From: Limisphaera sp026417315
GTDB lineage: Bacteria > Verrucomicrobiota > Verrucomicrobiia > Limisphaerales > Limisphaeraceae
DNA: 64,000 nt
Assembly (NCBI RefSeq): GCF_049537125.1
Contig: NZ_JBMVQY010000001.1
Location: forward strand, 682,001-746,000
Reading direction: 5' to 3'
Every line of letters starts with the position of its first letter. The first letter of the stretch is position 1. This document shows positions 26,583-35,463 of this stretch, in pieces. Both the position numbers and the translations under genes were made by a program. The notes under the pieces are model-generated. The model saw only the letters and a list, made by a program, of their open reading frames with translations. It did not search any database and was not told the origin of the DNA.

Positions 26583-27212
26583 ACCTCTGGACGTATAGTG
26601 GCACGGCTCCCCAGCTGCGTGCAACGCGGATTTCGCCCCCAGAGCCTCGGAGGCCTTTCCGTTTTCGAGCCCGGGATTCGAGGAAACGCCCTTTTCCCGG
26701 CTCTCTCGGGCCGAGGAGAGCCGCCATCCCCCGGCCATCGGTGGGGGTCCAAATCCGAAATGCGCCGGACGGCACACGTGGGGCGCCGGAGGGCCCTGGC
26801 AGCGCCATCGTTCCAAGCGACAATCCTCCCAAGCAGCCCCATGCAGATTCGTCCCCGCCAACCCCATCCAGGGGCGGAAAGGGCTCGCGCCCCCCGCGCG
26901 CCCCGGGTTCGCCCCCAATGGGACATGGATGAACCGGCCCGAGCCAGCTGTTTGGACAGAATCCGATTCGCCGATACCGAATGATTGGCTCCGACTTCGG
27001 CGCGCCGTGTGTCCGCCCCGACGGAGCGGCGATTCCCTGACCCGGGGCAACGCCCTGGGTGACCGGGTCCACGGAATTCATCCTGCCCTAGAAGGGTGGA
27101 ATGCAAGGGTAGCGGGCACGACCATGGCGATGGGGGTCCTCGAGTTGCGCCCTTTCAGGGCGCGGCGGGTTTCCCTGTTGCGCGCAAGCCGTCGGTCCTT
27201 AAGCTCGCTGCC
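26583..27212. other. Repeat-containing noncoding gap before the M16 peptidase genes
   Basis: 630 bases between tRNA-Pro and the first M16 gene. Roughly half (26785-27105) is a copy of a long dispersed repeat shared with 32.3 kb, listed separately. The remainder shows no gene. Confidence 0.5.
26785..27105. repeat. Long dispersed repeat, copy 1
   Basis: Shares ordered anchors with copy 2 at 32313-32640: CGACAATCCTCC (26818 and 32346), GTCCCCGC, GCCGATACCGAA, and a 23-base anchor opening CCGGGGCAA (27042 and 32572) that differs at one base between copies. The first-to-last anchor distance is 224 versus 226 bases. The tail holds GCCCT(A/G)AAGGG-type small hairpins. No transposase or open frame belongs to it. 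Confidence 0.75.
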
Positions 27213-28802
27213 GTGCACAACAAAGAGTGTCAACCAAGGCTTCGCCCTCGCCCGCCGGGGCCGCCGCTGTGGTGGCTGGTCCTGTTCTGGGGAGCAACCC
27301 TGTCCGCGGGCTTCGCCCAGCACGTGCCCGTGGTCGAAGTCACCCTTTCCAACGGCATGCGCATGCTGCTGGTCGAACGTCACGATGAACCCTCCATTGC
27401 CGGGGGCTGGGTGGCGCACGTGGGCAGTGCCAATGAACGGCCCGGGATGACCGGCATCACCCATCTCTTCGAACACATGATGTTCAAGGGCACGCGCACC
27501 ATCGGGACGCGGGATCCGGAACGCGACCTGCAGATCATCGAAGAACAGGAGCGCCTGCGAGAGGAGATCCGAAAGGAAGAAGCCCTGTTGCGTGCAGCCT
27601 GGCGCCGCGGCGAAATCGACGACTGGCAAAAACCGGAACATCGAACCCCCCGGCTGCGCGAATTGGAGGCGGCGTTCCAGAAGCTGGTGGAGGAGCAGCG
27701 ACAGTTGCTGGTGAAAAACGAGTTCGATCGCATTTACACCGCCGCCGGTGCTTCCGGAATGAACGCGTTCACCACGGAAGATCTTACCGCCTATTTCATT
27801 ACGGTGCCGGCCAACAAGCTGGAGCTGTGGATGTGGATGGAGTCGGAACGCCTGTACCGACCCGTGTTCCGTGAGTTCTATGCGGAACGGGATGTGGTGT
27901 TCGAGGAACGCCGCCTGCGCACGGAATCCACTCCCCTGGGACGTTTCGAAGAAGCGTTCAATGCGATGTTCTGGCAGTCGCACCCGTATCACTGGCCGGT
28001 CGTGGGCTGGCCCTCGGACATCCCGGCCATTACCAAGGCGCAGGCCGATGAGTTTTATGCCACCTACTACATTCCGCAGAACATCACCCTGGTGCTGGTG
28101 GGCGATTTCGAACCGACCCGCGCGGTGGCCCTGGCCGAACGCTACTTTGGTCGCATCCCGCCCGGACCGCGCCTGCCGCCGGAAGTTGTCACGCTGGAGG
28201 TCCCGCCCGTGGCCGAACGTCGCATGTATGCCGAGGCCGAGGCCAATCCCCAGGTCCAGATCGCATGGCTGACGGTCCCGTTCGGTCACCGCGATTCGTA
28301 TCCTCTGGCGTTGTTGGCCGAGCTGCTTTCGCACCGCACGGGGCGTCTCTACAAAGGTCTCGTGCTCGGGCGGCAGGTCGCCACCCGGGTCAGCGCCTCC
28401 CAGAACTCCCAGAAGTGGGCCGGAAACTTTTTCATCGAGGCCGAGGCACGCGAACCGCATCCCCCGGAAACCGTCGAAAAGGCGATCTACGAAGAGCTGG
28501 AACGGCTGCAAAACGAACCGGTCCCGCCGGAAGAACTTCAGAAGGTGAAGAACAACTTCGCCGCCGCCGAGTACCGCAAGCTCACCTCGAACTTCGCCAT
28601 TCTCGTTCAGTTGCTGATCTATGACGGACTGGGCAACTGGCGGGAGATCAATGAAGCCGGGCCCAGATATCAGGCCGTGACCGCGGAAGACATCCAGCGC
28701 GTCGCGCGCAAGTATTTTACGAAAGAAGCCCGGGCCGTGGCGATCTACACGCGAAAACCGGCCTCTTCGAACTCCGCCTCAGCCGGTCCTGCACAACCAT
28801 GA
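27213..28802 (+). CDS. M16 family zinc metallopeptidase, catalytic subunit
   Basis: A 529-residue exported peptidase of the pitrilysin/processing-peptidase family. The HxxEH motif is intact (His84, Glu87, His88 in HLFEHMMFKG) and the third zinc ligand is probably Glu231 in VVFEERR. These are 147 residues apart, against about 80 usually, because of a charged helical insert (~115-180) of coiled-coil appearance. The C-terminal half has the substrate-binding R/Y-type motif (GRLYKGLV). GTG 27213 is chosen because it gives a short leader and a signal (PPLWWLVLFWGATLSAGFAQ); no ATG fits. The stop overlaps the next gene's ATG (ATGA), so the two M16 halves are probably made together as a heterodimer. 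Confidence 0.88.
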   Translation: MHNKECQPRLRPRPPGPPLWWLVLFWGATLSAGFAQHVPVVEVTLSNGMRMLLVERHDEPSIAGGWVAHVGSANERPGMTGITHLFEHMMFKGTRTIGTRDPERDLQIIEEQERLREEIRKEEALLRAAWRRGEIDDWQKPEHRTPRLRELEAAFQKLVEEQRQLLVKNEFDRIYTAAGASGMNAFTTEDLTAYFITVPANKLELWMWMESERLYRPVFREFYAERDVVFEERRLRTESTPLGRFEEAFNAMFWQSHPYHWPVVGWPSDIPAITKAQADEFYATYYIPQNITLVLVGDFEPTRAVALAERYFGRIPPGPRLPPEVVTLEVPPVAERRMYAEAEANPQVQIAWLTVPFGHRDSYPLALLAELLSHRTGRLYKGLVLGRQVATRVSASQNSQKWAGNFFIEAEAREPHPPETVEKAIYEELERLQNEPVPPEELQKVKNNFAAAEYRKLTSNFAILVQLLIYDGLGNWREINEAGPRYQAVTAEDIQRVARKYFTKEARAVAIYTRKPASSNSASAGPAQP

Positions 28803-30424
28803 CCTCGAAGCCTGCTCCTTGCATCTTTGCCCGGTCCCGGTGTCCATTGCGAAGATTCCGGGACACCGCGCGTCGGCTTTTTGCACCCGAATGGTCGCGG
28901 GGCGCCATGTGGGTTTGGATCCTCGGAGTCGTGCCCTGGTTCTGCGCGCTCGCGCAGTCCCCCGGCCCCGGCAGCCCGATCCCCGACCGCCCCGAGCAAC
29001 TGCAGTTCCCACCCCTGGTGTACGAGCCGCCAGACCCGGCCCGGTATCGGGTTCCCCTGCGCTCCGGACCCGTGGCATACGTCGTGCCGGACCGCGAACT
29101 GCCGTTGGTCAACCTGGTGGTTTTCGTCCGCGCGGGTGCGTATCTGGATCCGCCCGGACAAGAGGGGTTGGCGGATCTGACCGGCTATTTGCTGGCCCGA
29201 GGGGGCACGCGGTCCCGGGCCGCGGATGAGTTGGAGGAACGGCTGGCGTTCCTGGCGGCCCTGTTGAACGCCAGTGTGGGCGACACGCAGGGGTCGGTCA
29301 GTCTCAACTGGCTGTCCAAGGATCTGGACGAGGGACTTGCCATCCTGCGGGAGGTCCTCGCCTGGCCCCGCTTCCAAGAGGACAAACTGGTTTTGCGCAA
29401 GCAACAATTGCTGCAAACGATGAAGGAGCGCAACGATCACCCCGCGGCCATCGAACAACGCGAGATCGGCTTTCTCGCCTACGGGGAGTCCTTCTGGCTC
29501 AATCGGCATCCCACCGCGGCCTCCATCGACCGCATCCAGCGCGACGATTTGATCGCCTTTCACCGCCGGTGGTTCTGGCCCTCCAACTTCATCATTGCGG
29601 CCAGCGGCGATTTCGACCGCGAAGCGTTCATCGCCAAGCTGGAGCAACTCTTCGCCGACTGGCCGTTCCAAGGGGAGCCACCCCCGCCCATCCCCACCAA
29701 CGCCTCCTTTGCGTCTCCCGGGATTTACCTTGTTTCCAAGGACATCCCGCAGGGCCGGGTCTCCCTCCTGCTACCGGGCGTCCTCCGGGATCATCCCGAC
29801 TTTTTCCCGCTCATGATCATGAACGACATCCTCGGCGGCGGCGGGTTCACCTCGCGCATTGTCAACCGCGTGCGCTCGGACGAAGGCCTGGCCTACGCCG
29901 CCGGATCCAGCCTGCCGGGGGGCATCTACTTTCCGCAGCCCTTCCGCGCCGGGTTCCAAACCAAGTCCCGGACCGTGGCCTATGCCACTTCTCTGGTGAT
30001 CGAAGAAATGCGCCGGATCGCCCGGGAACCCGTCTCCGAGGAGGAACTCCGCACTGCGCAACGGGCCTTCATCGACACCTTCCCGCGCCGCTTCGCTACG
30101 AAGGCTCAGGTGGCCAATGTCTTCGCCCAGGACGAATTGACCGGACGCTACCAGCGGGAGCCCGATTATTGGAAACGCTTTCGTCCCCGCGTCGAGGCCG
30201 TCACACGACAGGACGTGCTCCGCGTAGCCCGGGCGCACCTGCCCCTGGACCGGCTGGTCATCCTCATCGTCGGCAACAAGGAGGAAATCCTGCAGGGCCA
30301 TCCCGACCACGCCGTGAGCCTCTTCGACCTTTCCCCTGGCGGCATTACCGAGTTGCCGCTGCGCGATCCGTTGACCATGAAACCCTTGGGCCAACCTACT
30401 CGCATCACTCCGGGCCGCAACTGA
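28799..30424 (+). CDS. M16 family peptidase homologue, non-catalytic partner
   Basis: A 541-residue exported M16 protein lacking the zinc site: at the HxxEH position it reads GLADLTGYLLARGGT. It keeps the family fold and the RxxxGLAY motif (VRSDEGLAYAAGS), which in processing peptidases holds the substrate. A signal anchor (MWVWILGVVPWFCALAQ) begins about residue 37; the first 36 residues may not be translated if Met37 is the real start, but ATG 28799 overlaps the upstream stop as ATGA. Active/inactive M16 pairs like this form clam-shell heterodimers that degrade or process periplasmic peptides. The substrate is unknown. Confidence 0.87.
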   Translation: MTSKPAPCIFARSRCPLRRFRDTARRLFAPEWSRGAMWVWILGVVPWFCALAQSPGPGSPIPDRPEQLQFPPLVYEPPDPARYRVPLRSGPVAYVVPDRELPLVNLVVFVRAGAYLDPPGQEGLADLTGYLLARGGTRSRAADELEERLAFLAALLNASVGDTQGSVSLNWLSKDLDEGLAILREVLAWPRFQEDKLVLRKQQLLQTMKERNDHPAAIEQREIGFLAYGESFWLNRHPTAASIDRIQRDDLIAFHRRWFWPSNFIIAASGDFDREAFIAKLEQLFADWPFQGEPPPPIPTNASFASPGIYLVSKDIPQGRVSLLLPGVLRDHPDFFPLMIMNDILGGGGFTSRIVNRVRSDEGLAYAAGSSLPGGIYFPQPFRAGFQTKSRTVAYATSLVIEEMRRIAREPVSEEELRTAQRAFIDTFPRRFATKAQVANVFAQDELTGRYQREPDYWKRFRPRVEAVTRQDVLRVARAHLPLDRLVILIVGNKEEILQGHPDHAVSLFDLSPGGITELPLRDPLTMKPLGQPTRITPGRN

Positions 30425-30524
30425 CCCGCCCCATCCTGAAAATCCCCGGGGCCCGGAGGTCGGGCACATTCGCAGCCCGGGGGACTGGCGCTGCGAACCC
30501 GTGCCCCCGCGGGGCCCTGCACGG

Positions 30525-31691
30525 TCATAATCGAACCGCCCGCGGCACCCGCCAGCCCGCCGAAACCACGGGCTCGACCTCCCGGTGCCACAGGCCGGGC
30601 AGTGCACGGCCGCAGCCGGGACAGGTGCCGTCCGGTCGCACCTCGTATCGGCGGACCGTATACCCCACCCGAGCCACCACCGTCCGACCGCAGTCCGGAC
30701 AACGCGTGTCTTCCCAGGGCCCGACCCGGCCGGGCAGGTTGCCGGCATACACGAAGCGAAGTCCCTCGGCAGCCCCAATCTCCGCCGCCCGCACCAAATC
30801 CTCCGCCGTCGTGGCCCGCGGCTCGGTCATGCGATAATCCGGATGAAACGCGGTCACGTGCCACGGAATGTCGGGACTCACCGACACCAGAAAGCGCGCA
30901 ATGTCACGAAGCTCCGACTCGCTGTCGTTCCACCCCGGCACCACCAGGGTCACCACCTCGAGCCACAGCCCGCGCGCATGCACTTGTCGAATGGTTTCCA
31001 ACACGTGCCCCAGCGTGCCTCCCAGCGAGCGGTATTTCCGATCGTCGAACGTCTTCAAATCCACCTTGTAACACCGGATCCAGGGTTGCAAAAAATCCAG
31101 CGCCTCCGGCGTCGCGTTGCCGTTCGATACAAACCCGCAGATCAGCCCCCGGGCTGTCGCCTGCTGAAACACGGCCACTGCCCACTCCGCGGTGATCAAC
31201 GGCTCGTTGTAACTCGAGATCACGGACCGCGCCCCGGTCCGTTCCGCGGCCGCCACCAGTTGCTCCGGCGTCACCACTTGAATCGGTGCCTGCGCCACCG
31301 GGTCCCGCAGTGCCTGGCTCGTAATCCAGTTCTGACAATAGGCGCAATGAAAGTCGCATCCCAACATGCCGAACGTGAGGGCATCCGTCCCCGGCAGCAC
31401 ATGGAAGAAGGGCTTTTTTTCGATCGGATCGCTGGCCACCCCGGCCACATACCCGAAGGGCACCCGCAACTCGCCATCCTGATTGAAGCGCACCTTGCAG
31501 ATCCCGCGGCGGCCCGGCGCCAGCAGGCAGCGGTGCCCGCAGGCGACACACCGAATCTTCCCGTCCTCCCGCCGCCACAAGGTCCCCGGGACCGTGTGGC
31601 GATCCAACAGGCTGGCCAGACTCACGTCGGCCACCCCTGCGGGTCGGCTGCGGCTGCCCTCGGCTGTCGTGGACACTTCAGGGCTGTTCAT
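30525..31691 (-). CDS. amrS: AmmeMemoRadiSam system radical SAM enzyme
   Basis: A 388-residue radical SAM protein. The iron-sulfur motif is CDFHCAYCQN (CxxxCxxC). An N-terminal Cys cluster (CVACGHRC, then GICKVR) and a C-terminal zinc-ribbon-like pair (CPDCG, CPGCG) are as in the AmrS/PflA-like group. Family members work with Memo- and AMMECR1-type proteins; neither partner is in the window, so this is an orphan copy. Start ATG 31691 (MNSPEVS). The upstream region is a long repeat-rich gap. The gene is convergent with the M16 pair across 100 bases. The exact reaction of the family is not established. Confidence 0.88.
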   Translation of the reverse strand: MNSPEVSTTAEGSRSRPAGVADVSLASLLDRHTVPGTLWRREDGKIRCVACGHRCLLAPGRRGICKVRFNQDGELRVPFGYVAGVASDPIEKKPFFHVLPGTDALTFGMLGCDFHCAYCQNWITSQALRDPVAQAPIQVVTPEQLVAAAERTGARSVISSYNEPLITAEWAVAVFQQATARGLICGFVSNGNATPEALDFLQPWIRCYKVDLKTFDDRKYRSLGGTLGHVLETIRQVHARGLWLEVVTLVVPGWNDSESELRDIARFLVSVSPDIPWHVTAFHPDYRMTEPRATTAEDLVRAAEIGAAEGLRFVYAGNLPGRVGPWEDTRCPDCGRTVVARVGYTVRRYEVRPDGTCPGCGRALPGLWHREVEPVVSAGWRVPRAVRL

Positions 31692-33152
31692 ACGAACGGC
31701 TTTTAAAAGGTTTGCAGCAACCTAGGCCCGACCCGTCGCCTGTGCAAGCGCTGTGGGCAGCGGCCCGTTCGTCGCAAGGTCCCGCGGACCCGGTGGCGCT
31801 CTGAGGCAGACGACCCCAGATCAGGTCACCGCCATCCGTTTCTCTCGCCCCAACCCGCCGGCGGGCCAGCCACACCGGCCGCCGGTGTTGGAGTCGGTTT
31901 TCCCCCGCTGAACTGCGCGGGCCACGGCACCTCTGAAAAAAACGGGGATCCCGCCCGCGAGTTCGTCTCCAGGCGGGCGAAGCGACCGCTTGCGCAGTCT
32001 CGGGTCCCAACGTTTCTAGGGGGCCGCCCCCGGGCGCACCAGGCCTGCCACGCCATCCACGATCTTGCTGCTGCTTTCCTGGAGACCGCCACGAAATCGT
32101 TGCACCGTTACGGCACCGACTCACCGCAAACGTGCCGGCGCTTTCGGGGTCGACCCGTTCGGAGTCGCCGCAACCCGGTCCTTGCGCGCTGGATTCACCA
32201 ACTCAGGAATTGTCATTTTCTTCGGCCTATCAGTTGCCGAGGCACCCGAAACGCAACCGATCTTCCTGAAGATGTCCAGAACCTGAAAAGCGCCTCGGCA
32301 GGAGACCCGCGGTGCCGGGGACCCTCCCTGCGCCTGCACTGCAGGCGACAATCCTCCAAAACCGCCCTATGAGAAGTCGGTCCCCGCAAACGCCTCAACG
32401 GTCGGCAAGGTCTCGCGCCTTCGCGGCGCGCCCTGGGTTTGCCCGAACGGGGCGAGGATGCACCGGTTCTAGCCAACGGCTGGGACATCACCGGGTTAGC
32501 CGATACCGAAATGAATGGTTCCAGCTTTGGCACCTTTGGCCTCCGCCTCAAGGGGCCGGCGGTTCCACAAACCGGGGCAATGCCCTGGGTGACCCGATTC
32601 CGCAATTCGTCCCGCCCTGAAGGGCCGGAATTGGGTATGGCAGGCCCGGCCTTCGCGATGGGAGGTCTCCGGTGGGGCGCCCTTGCAGGGGACGAGAAGT
32701 TCCTGGGGGCTGAATTCGCCGGGGCGCAGCCCCCGGGGCGGTGAAGGGCTTGCGTCTCCGGCGCGGGGATGGGGCAGTGCGATTCATGGAGACGGGAGGA
32801 AACATTTCTGGTGTCGCGGCCGGCATTCAAGGATCCCTGGGAAAAGCCGTTTGCCCCGGCTTTCCCGAGCCGAGCCACGCCCAAACTCCGCCAAGCTTTT
32901 GGAGGGCTCCCGAACCTGAAATGGGCGTTCCGATCCGGCAACGGATCGCAGCCTTGCCCTTCGGAATTTTCTGGCCATAGTGAAGGAGGCAGGTGGCCCG
33001 GCTTGTGGTCCGCAGCGGAATGGCTGCGATCGCCTTCGGCCGTCGACCGCGCCGCCGGGGTCGAGGAAGCGCGCGTCTTTCCAGCGACCCCGGGTCAGGC
33101 TACGAAAGGTGCCAGCGTCAAACGGTGTGACCGAATTACCGCGGTCCGGAGC
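31692..33152. other. Long repeat-rich noncoding gap
   Basis: About 1.46 kb between amrS and tRNA-Arg. It contains copy 2 of the long dispersed repeat. No open frame has coding character. Further hairpin-like GGGGCGC/GCGCCCC and CCCCGGGGC blocks follow the repeat at about 32670-32745. Confidence 0.55.
32313..32640. repeat. Long dispersed repeat, copy 2
   Basis: Partner of copy 1 (26785-27105), with the same anchor order: CGACAATCCTCC at 32346, GCCGATACCGAA near 32498, and a CCGGGGCAATGCCCTGGG block at 32572, followed by CCGCCCTGAAGGGCCGG, a hairpin with CCCT/AGGG arms. Similarity is patchy, so the copies are old or under structural rather than sequence constraint. Confidence 0.75.
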
Positions 33153-33229
33153 GCGCCCGTAGCTCAGCTGGACAGAGCATCTGCCTTCTAAGCAGGTGGT
33201 CGCAGGTTCGAATCCTGCCGGGCGCGCCA
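33153..33229 (+). tRNA. tRNA-Arg (anticodon TCT)
   Basis: Acceptor GCGCCCG (33153-33159) pairs with CGGGCGC (33219-33225). The D-arm is GCTC...GAGC, the anticodon arm TCTGC-CTTCTAA-GCAGG gives anticodon TCT, and the T-arm is GCAGG-TTCGAAT-CCTGC. The discriminator is G and CCA is encoded at 33227-33229. It reads AGA/AGG codons, which are rare in this GC-rich genome. Confidence 0.97.
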
Positions 33230-34723
33230 ATGGTTTCCGGTTTTCCTGCATTTGGCCATTGCCGTCCCGCGCGATTGGCTGGCCTTTGGATTTTCGATGG
33301 TTTGGTCGGCCTGCGGGTGCAATCGAGTCGAAGCCATCCGTCGTTTCCCGGACCGTCATGTGCGGAGTGCGGTAACACCGACGCGATCCTCGAACGCCTG
33401 GCCGTTTCGACCCCAGCGCTCGCCCCTCACCCACGCCCCCGGGCTTTGCTCGCTCCATTGCCGTACTCTCCGGACGCTTCCGGGCCTTCGGTTTCGAGCA
33501 AAGCGGATTGCCTCACCGGCCCCCGCGGATTCTGGCAATCCCCGTCGCCGCTGCCCGCGCTTGAAAAAAGTGCTGTCCTCCCAACTGTGGGATTTTGATG
33601 GCTCGTCCTTGTCCGAATCCGCGCAGAATGAGCGCGCTTTGGGGGTCGGTTGCGCCCCGCAGCCGCGGGACGTATGTCCACCGCCGCAGAGGGTCTTATG
33701 CCCCGCGCGCCGCCGGTCCTCGAGAGGCGGGTCCGGAGCCGCGATGAGAACGGTAGCCACCACGCTCACGCGATGGACCACCCATGGATTCCCACTCGCG
33801 GCGGATCGGAGGTGGGTCCGCCGACTTCCGTCGGCGACTACGGAATTGGAAACCGGTAGCCGCCGCCGTAAGGCGGCGGACCACTGATCCGAATCGGCAG
33901 CCCCAGGAACCTAAGGACAACCACCGCCGCATCGCCATGAACCATGGGTGGATCCCCAAGCGGGCCGGATTGGGAGTCGATCCGCCGACTTCCGTCGGCG
34001 GCTACGGAATCGGAAACCGGTAGCCGCCGCCGTAAGGCGGCGGACTACTGATTCGATCAGCGGCCCCAAAAACCGAAGGGCAGCCACTTCCGCATCGCCA
34101 TGCGCCATGGGTGGATGCCCATGCAGGGCGGACTGGGCATCTATACGCTGATTCCCGTCGGTAGCTTCGGACGGGAAAGCCCCCAGATCATACAGACCAC
34201 GCAGAAGCGAAAGACCTGGGAATTGTGCAGAGCGCGCAGAAAACAAGAACCGGGTGAGTCGTCGGGAAAGCTCCTTGGGAACCCTGCCGCAGCACCTCTG
34301 CTCAAGCGAGTCCCATCGTACCTCGGCGATGCGGGTCTCCCGACCGGCCGGATCGCCGGCTTCCAGCCTGCGGACGCCGCGAACATCAACCCCCACCATC
34401 GCGGCTGGAGCGATCCACCGTCCGCAGACCAAGCTCCTGCTTCCCTTCGTCGGCAGCTGGCTTTTTCATCTCTCGCCCGCCTTCTCCCGGGCGGTCGAAA
34501 AAGCTCGGAAGCCCGCTCCCGACTCTGCGAGGAGCTGCGCATGCTGACTGTCGGCACATCGGTGTTTTCAAAGCCCCCTTGGGCCGGGCAGGCGATGGCC
34601 CGCTTCGGCGTCGGGGAGCCAGCGCCTGGTGGGGAGTGACTTGTCGTGGCGGGATTACAGGGTCCGCCGTGGGATTTGCCAAATCCCTTGCGGAGGCCTG
34701 CCTCGACTTCACGGGAAAGCAAA
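33230..34723. other. Long noncoding gap with tandem hairpin repeats
   Basis: About 1.5 kb between two tRNA genes. The array at 33775-34175 is listed separately. Elsewhere I see no gene; open frames are Arg/Pro/Ala-rich noise. Confidence 0.55.
33775..34175 (+). repeat. Tandem array of ~160-base units with paired REP-like hairpins
   Basis: Units are marked by CCATGG at 33782, 33942 and 34105 (period 160 and 163); the third is partial. In unit two, CCGCCGAC-TTCC-GTCGGCGG (33982-34001) and CCGCCGCC-GTAA-GGCGGCGG (34024-34043) are perfect 8-base-pair hairpins, the second with a GNRA-type loop. They are separated by CTACGGAATCGGAAACCGGTAG. Unit one has the same two hairpins, the first with one change. 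This resembles bacterial interspersed mosaic elements made of facing REPs. Confidence 0.85.
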
Positions 34724-34799
34724 TGGTGGGCGCTGCAGGATTCGAACCTGCGACCACCTCCGTGTAAGGGAGATGCGCTAGCCGCTGCGCCAAGCGCCC
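34724..34799 (-). tRNA. tRNA-Val (anticodon TAC)
   Basis: On the minus strand, acceptor GGGCGCT (34799... read as AGCGCCC at 34793-34799 on the plus strand) pairs with AGCGCCC. The anticodon arm TCTCC-CTTACAC-GGAGG gives anticodon TAC, and the T-arm is GCAGG-TTCGAAT-CCTGC. The discriminator is A and CCA is encoded (34726-34724). A promoter match lies just upstream. Confidence 0.96.
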
Positions 34800-34808
34800 A
34801 CGCGGTCC

Positions 34809-34837
34809 ACCTTACTCCGCGCCGGCCTGCTTGACAA
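34809..34837 (-). promoter_or_regulatory. Promoter of tRNA-Val
   Basis: On the minus strand TTGTCA (34837-34832, 5 of 6 to the -35 consensus), a 17-base spacer and TAAGGT (34814-34809, 3 of 6 to the -10). The predicted start near 34802 is three bases before the mature 5' end. Confidence 0.5.
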
Positions 34838-34995
34838 CCGGCCATGCGGATCCTCGCCCGTGGGGCCGCAGGGGTTCGGCTTCACCCCCGGGAGGCCCGG
34901 CGCTGCGGCCCCTGCGACTCAGGACCTGCAAGGCGTCGGAGACTCGGACCCGCCGGCGTTCCACAAAGCCTGGGGGAGAACCTTGCGGCGGCGGA

Positions 34996-35421
34996 TTATC
35001 GTCGGCCGGGTTCCCGGGCAAATGCACTGACCGTCCGGACACCGGCTTCCTTGGCGGCGTCCATGACCTTGATGATCTGGCCGAACGGCGCTTTTTCATC
35101 CGCACTGAGGGCCAGGCGCAAGTTGGGCCGCCGGGCGGCTTCCTCTTTCAGCCGTGGAACGAGGCTTTCGGCTGTGACCGGCAGGGTCTCCGTGCCCCAC
35201 CACAACCGCCCTTCGGCATCCACCGCGATTACCAGCGGTGCATCCTCCTGCACGCCGGGGCGCTGGGCCTGGGTGGACTCGGGCAGCGCCAGCCGCACCG
35301 CGGGTTGTTGTTTGAAGGTCGTGGTGACCATGAGAAAGATGATCAGCACGATGAGCACGTCGATAAGCGCCACGATGATCACCGTGGGGGTCTGGCGCCG
35401 GGATTTGACGTAAAACCGCAT
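34996..35421 (-). CDS. exbD: ExbD/TolR family biopolymer transport protein
   Basis: A 141-residue inner-membrane protein with one N-terminal helix (TVIIVALIDVLIVLIIFLMV) carrying the conserved Asp that conducts protons in ExbD/TolR, then a periplasmic domain (LRLALSADEKAPFGQIIKVMDAAKEAG). Together with ExbB it uses the proton gradient to drive TonB. It is the last gene of a four-gene leftward set (secreted W/P-rich protein, tonB-like, exbB, exbD), 42 bases after exbB. Start is ATG 35421 (MRFYVKSRR), with a positive leader consistent with a cytoplasmic N-terminus. Confidence 0.92.
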   Translation of the reverse strand: MRFYVKSRRQTPTVIIVALIDVLIVLIIFLMVTTTFKQQPAVRLALPESTQAQRPGVQEDAPLVIAVDAEGRLWWGTETLPVTAESLVPRLKEEAARRPNLRLALSADEKAPFGQIIKVMDAAKEAGVRTVSAFAREPGRR

Positions 35422-35463
35422 GCGTTCCGGAAGCCTCGTGTTCCAGGGGCGCGCCCCGGGCTC

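Noticed and set aside
33775..34175. CRISPR array
   Set aside because: Units are ~160 bases with internal hairpins and only 2.5 copies; there are no short identical repeats with unique spacers and no cas genes.
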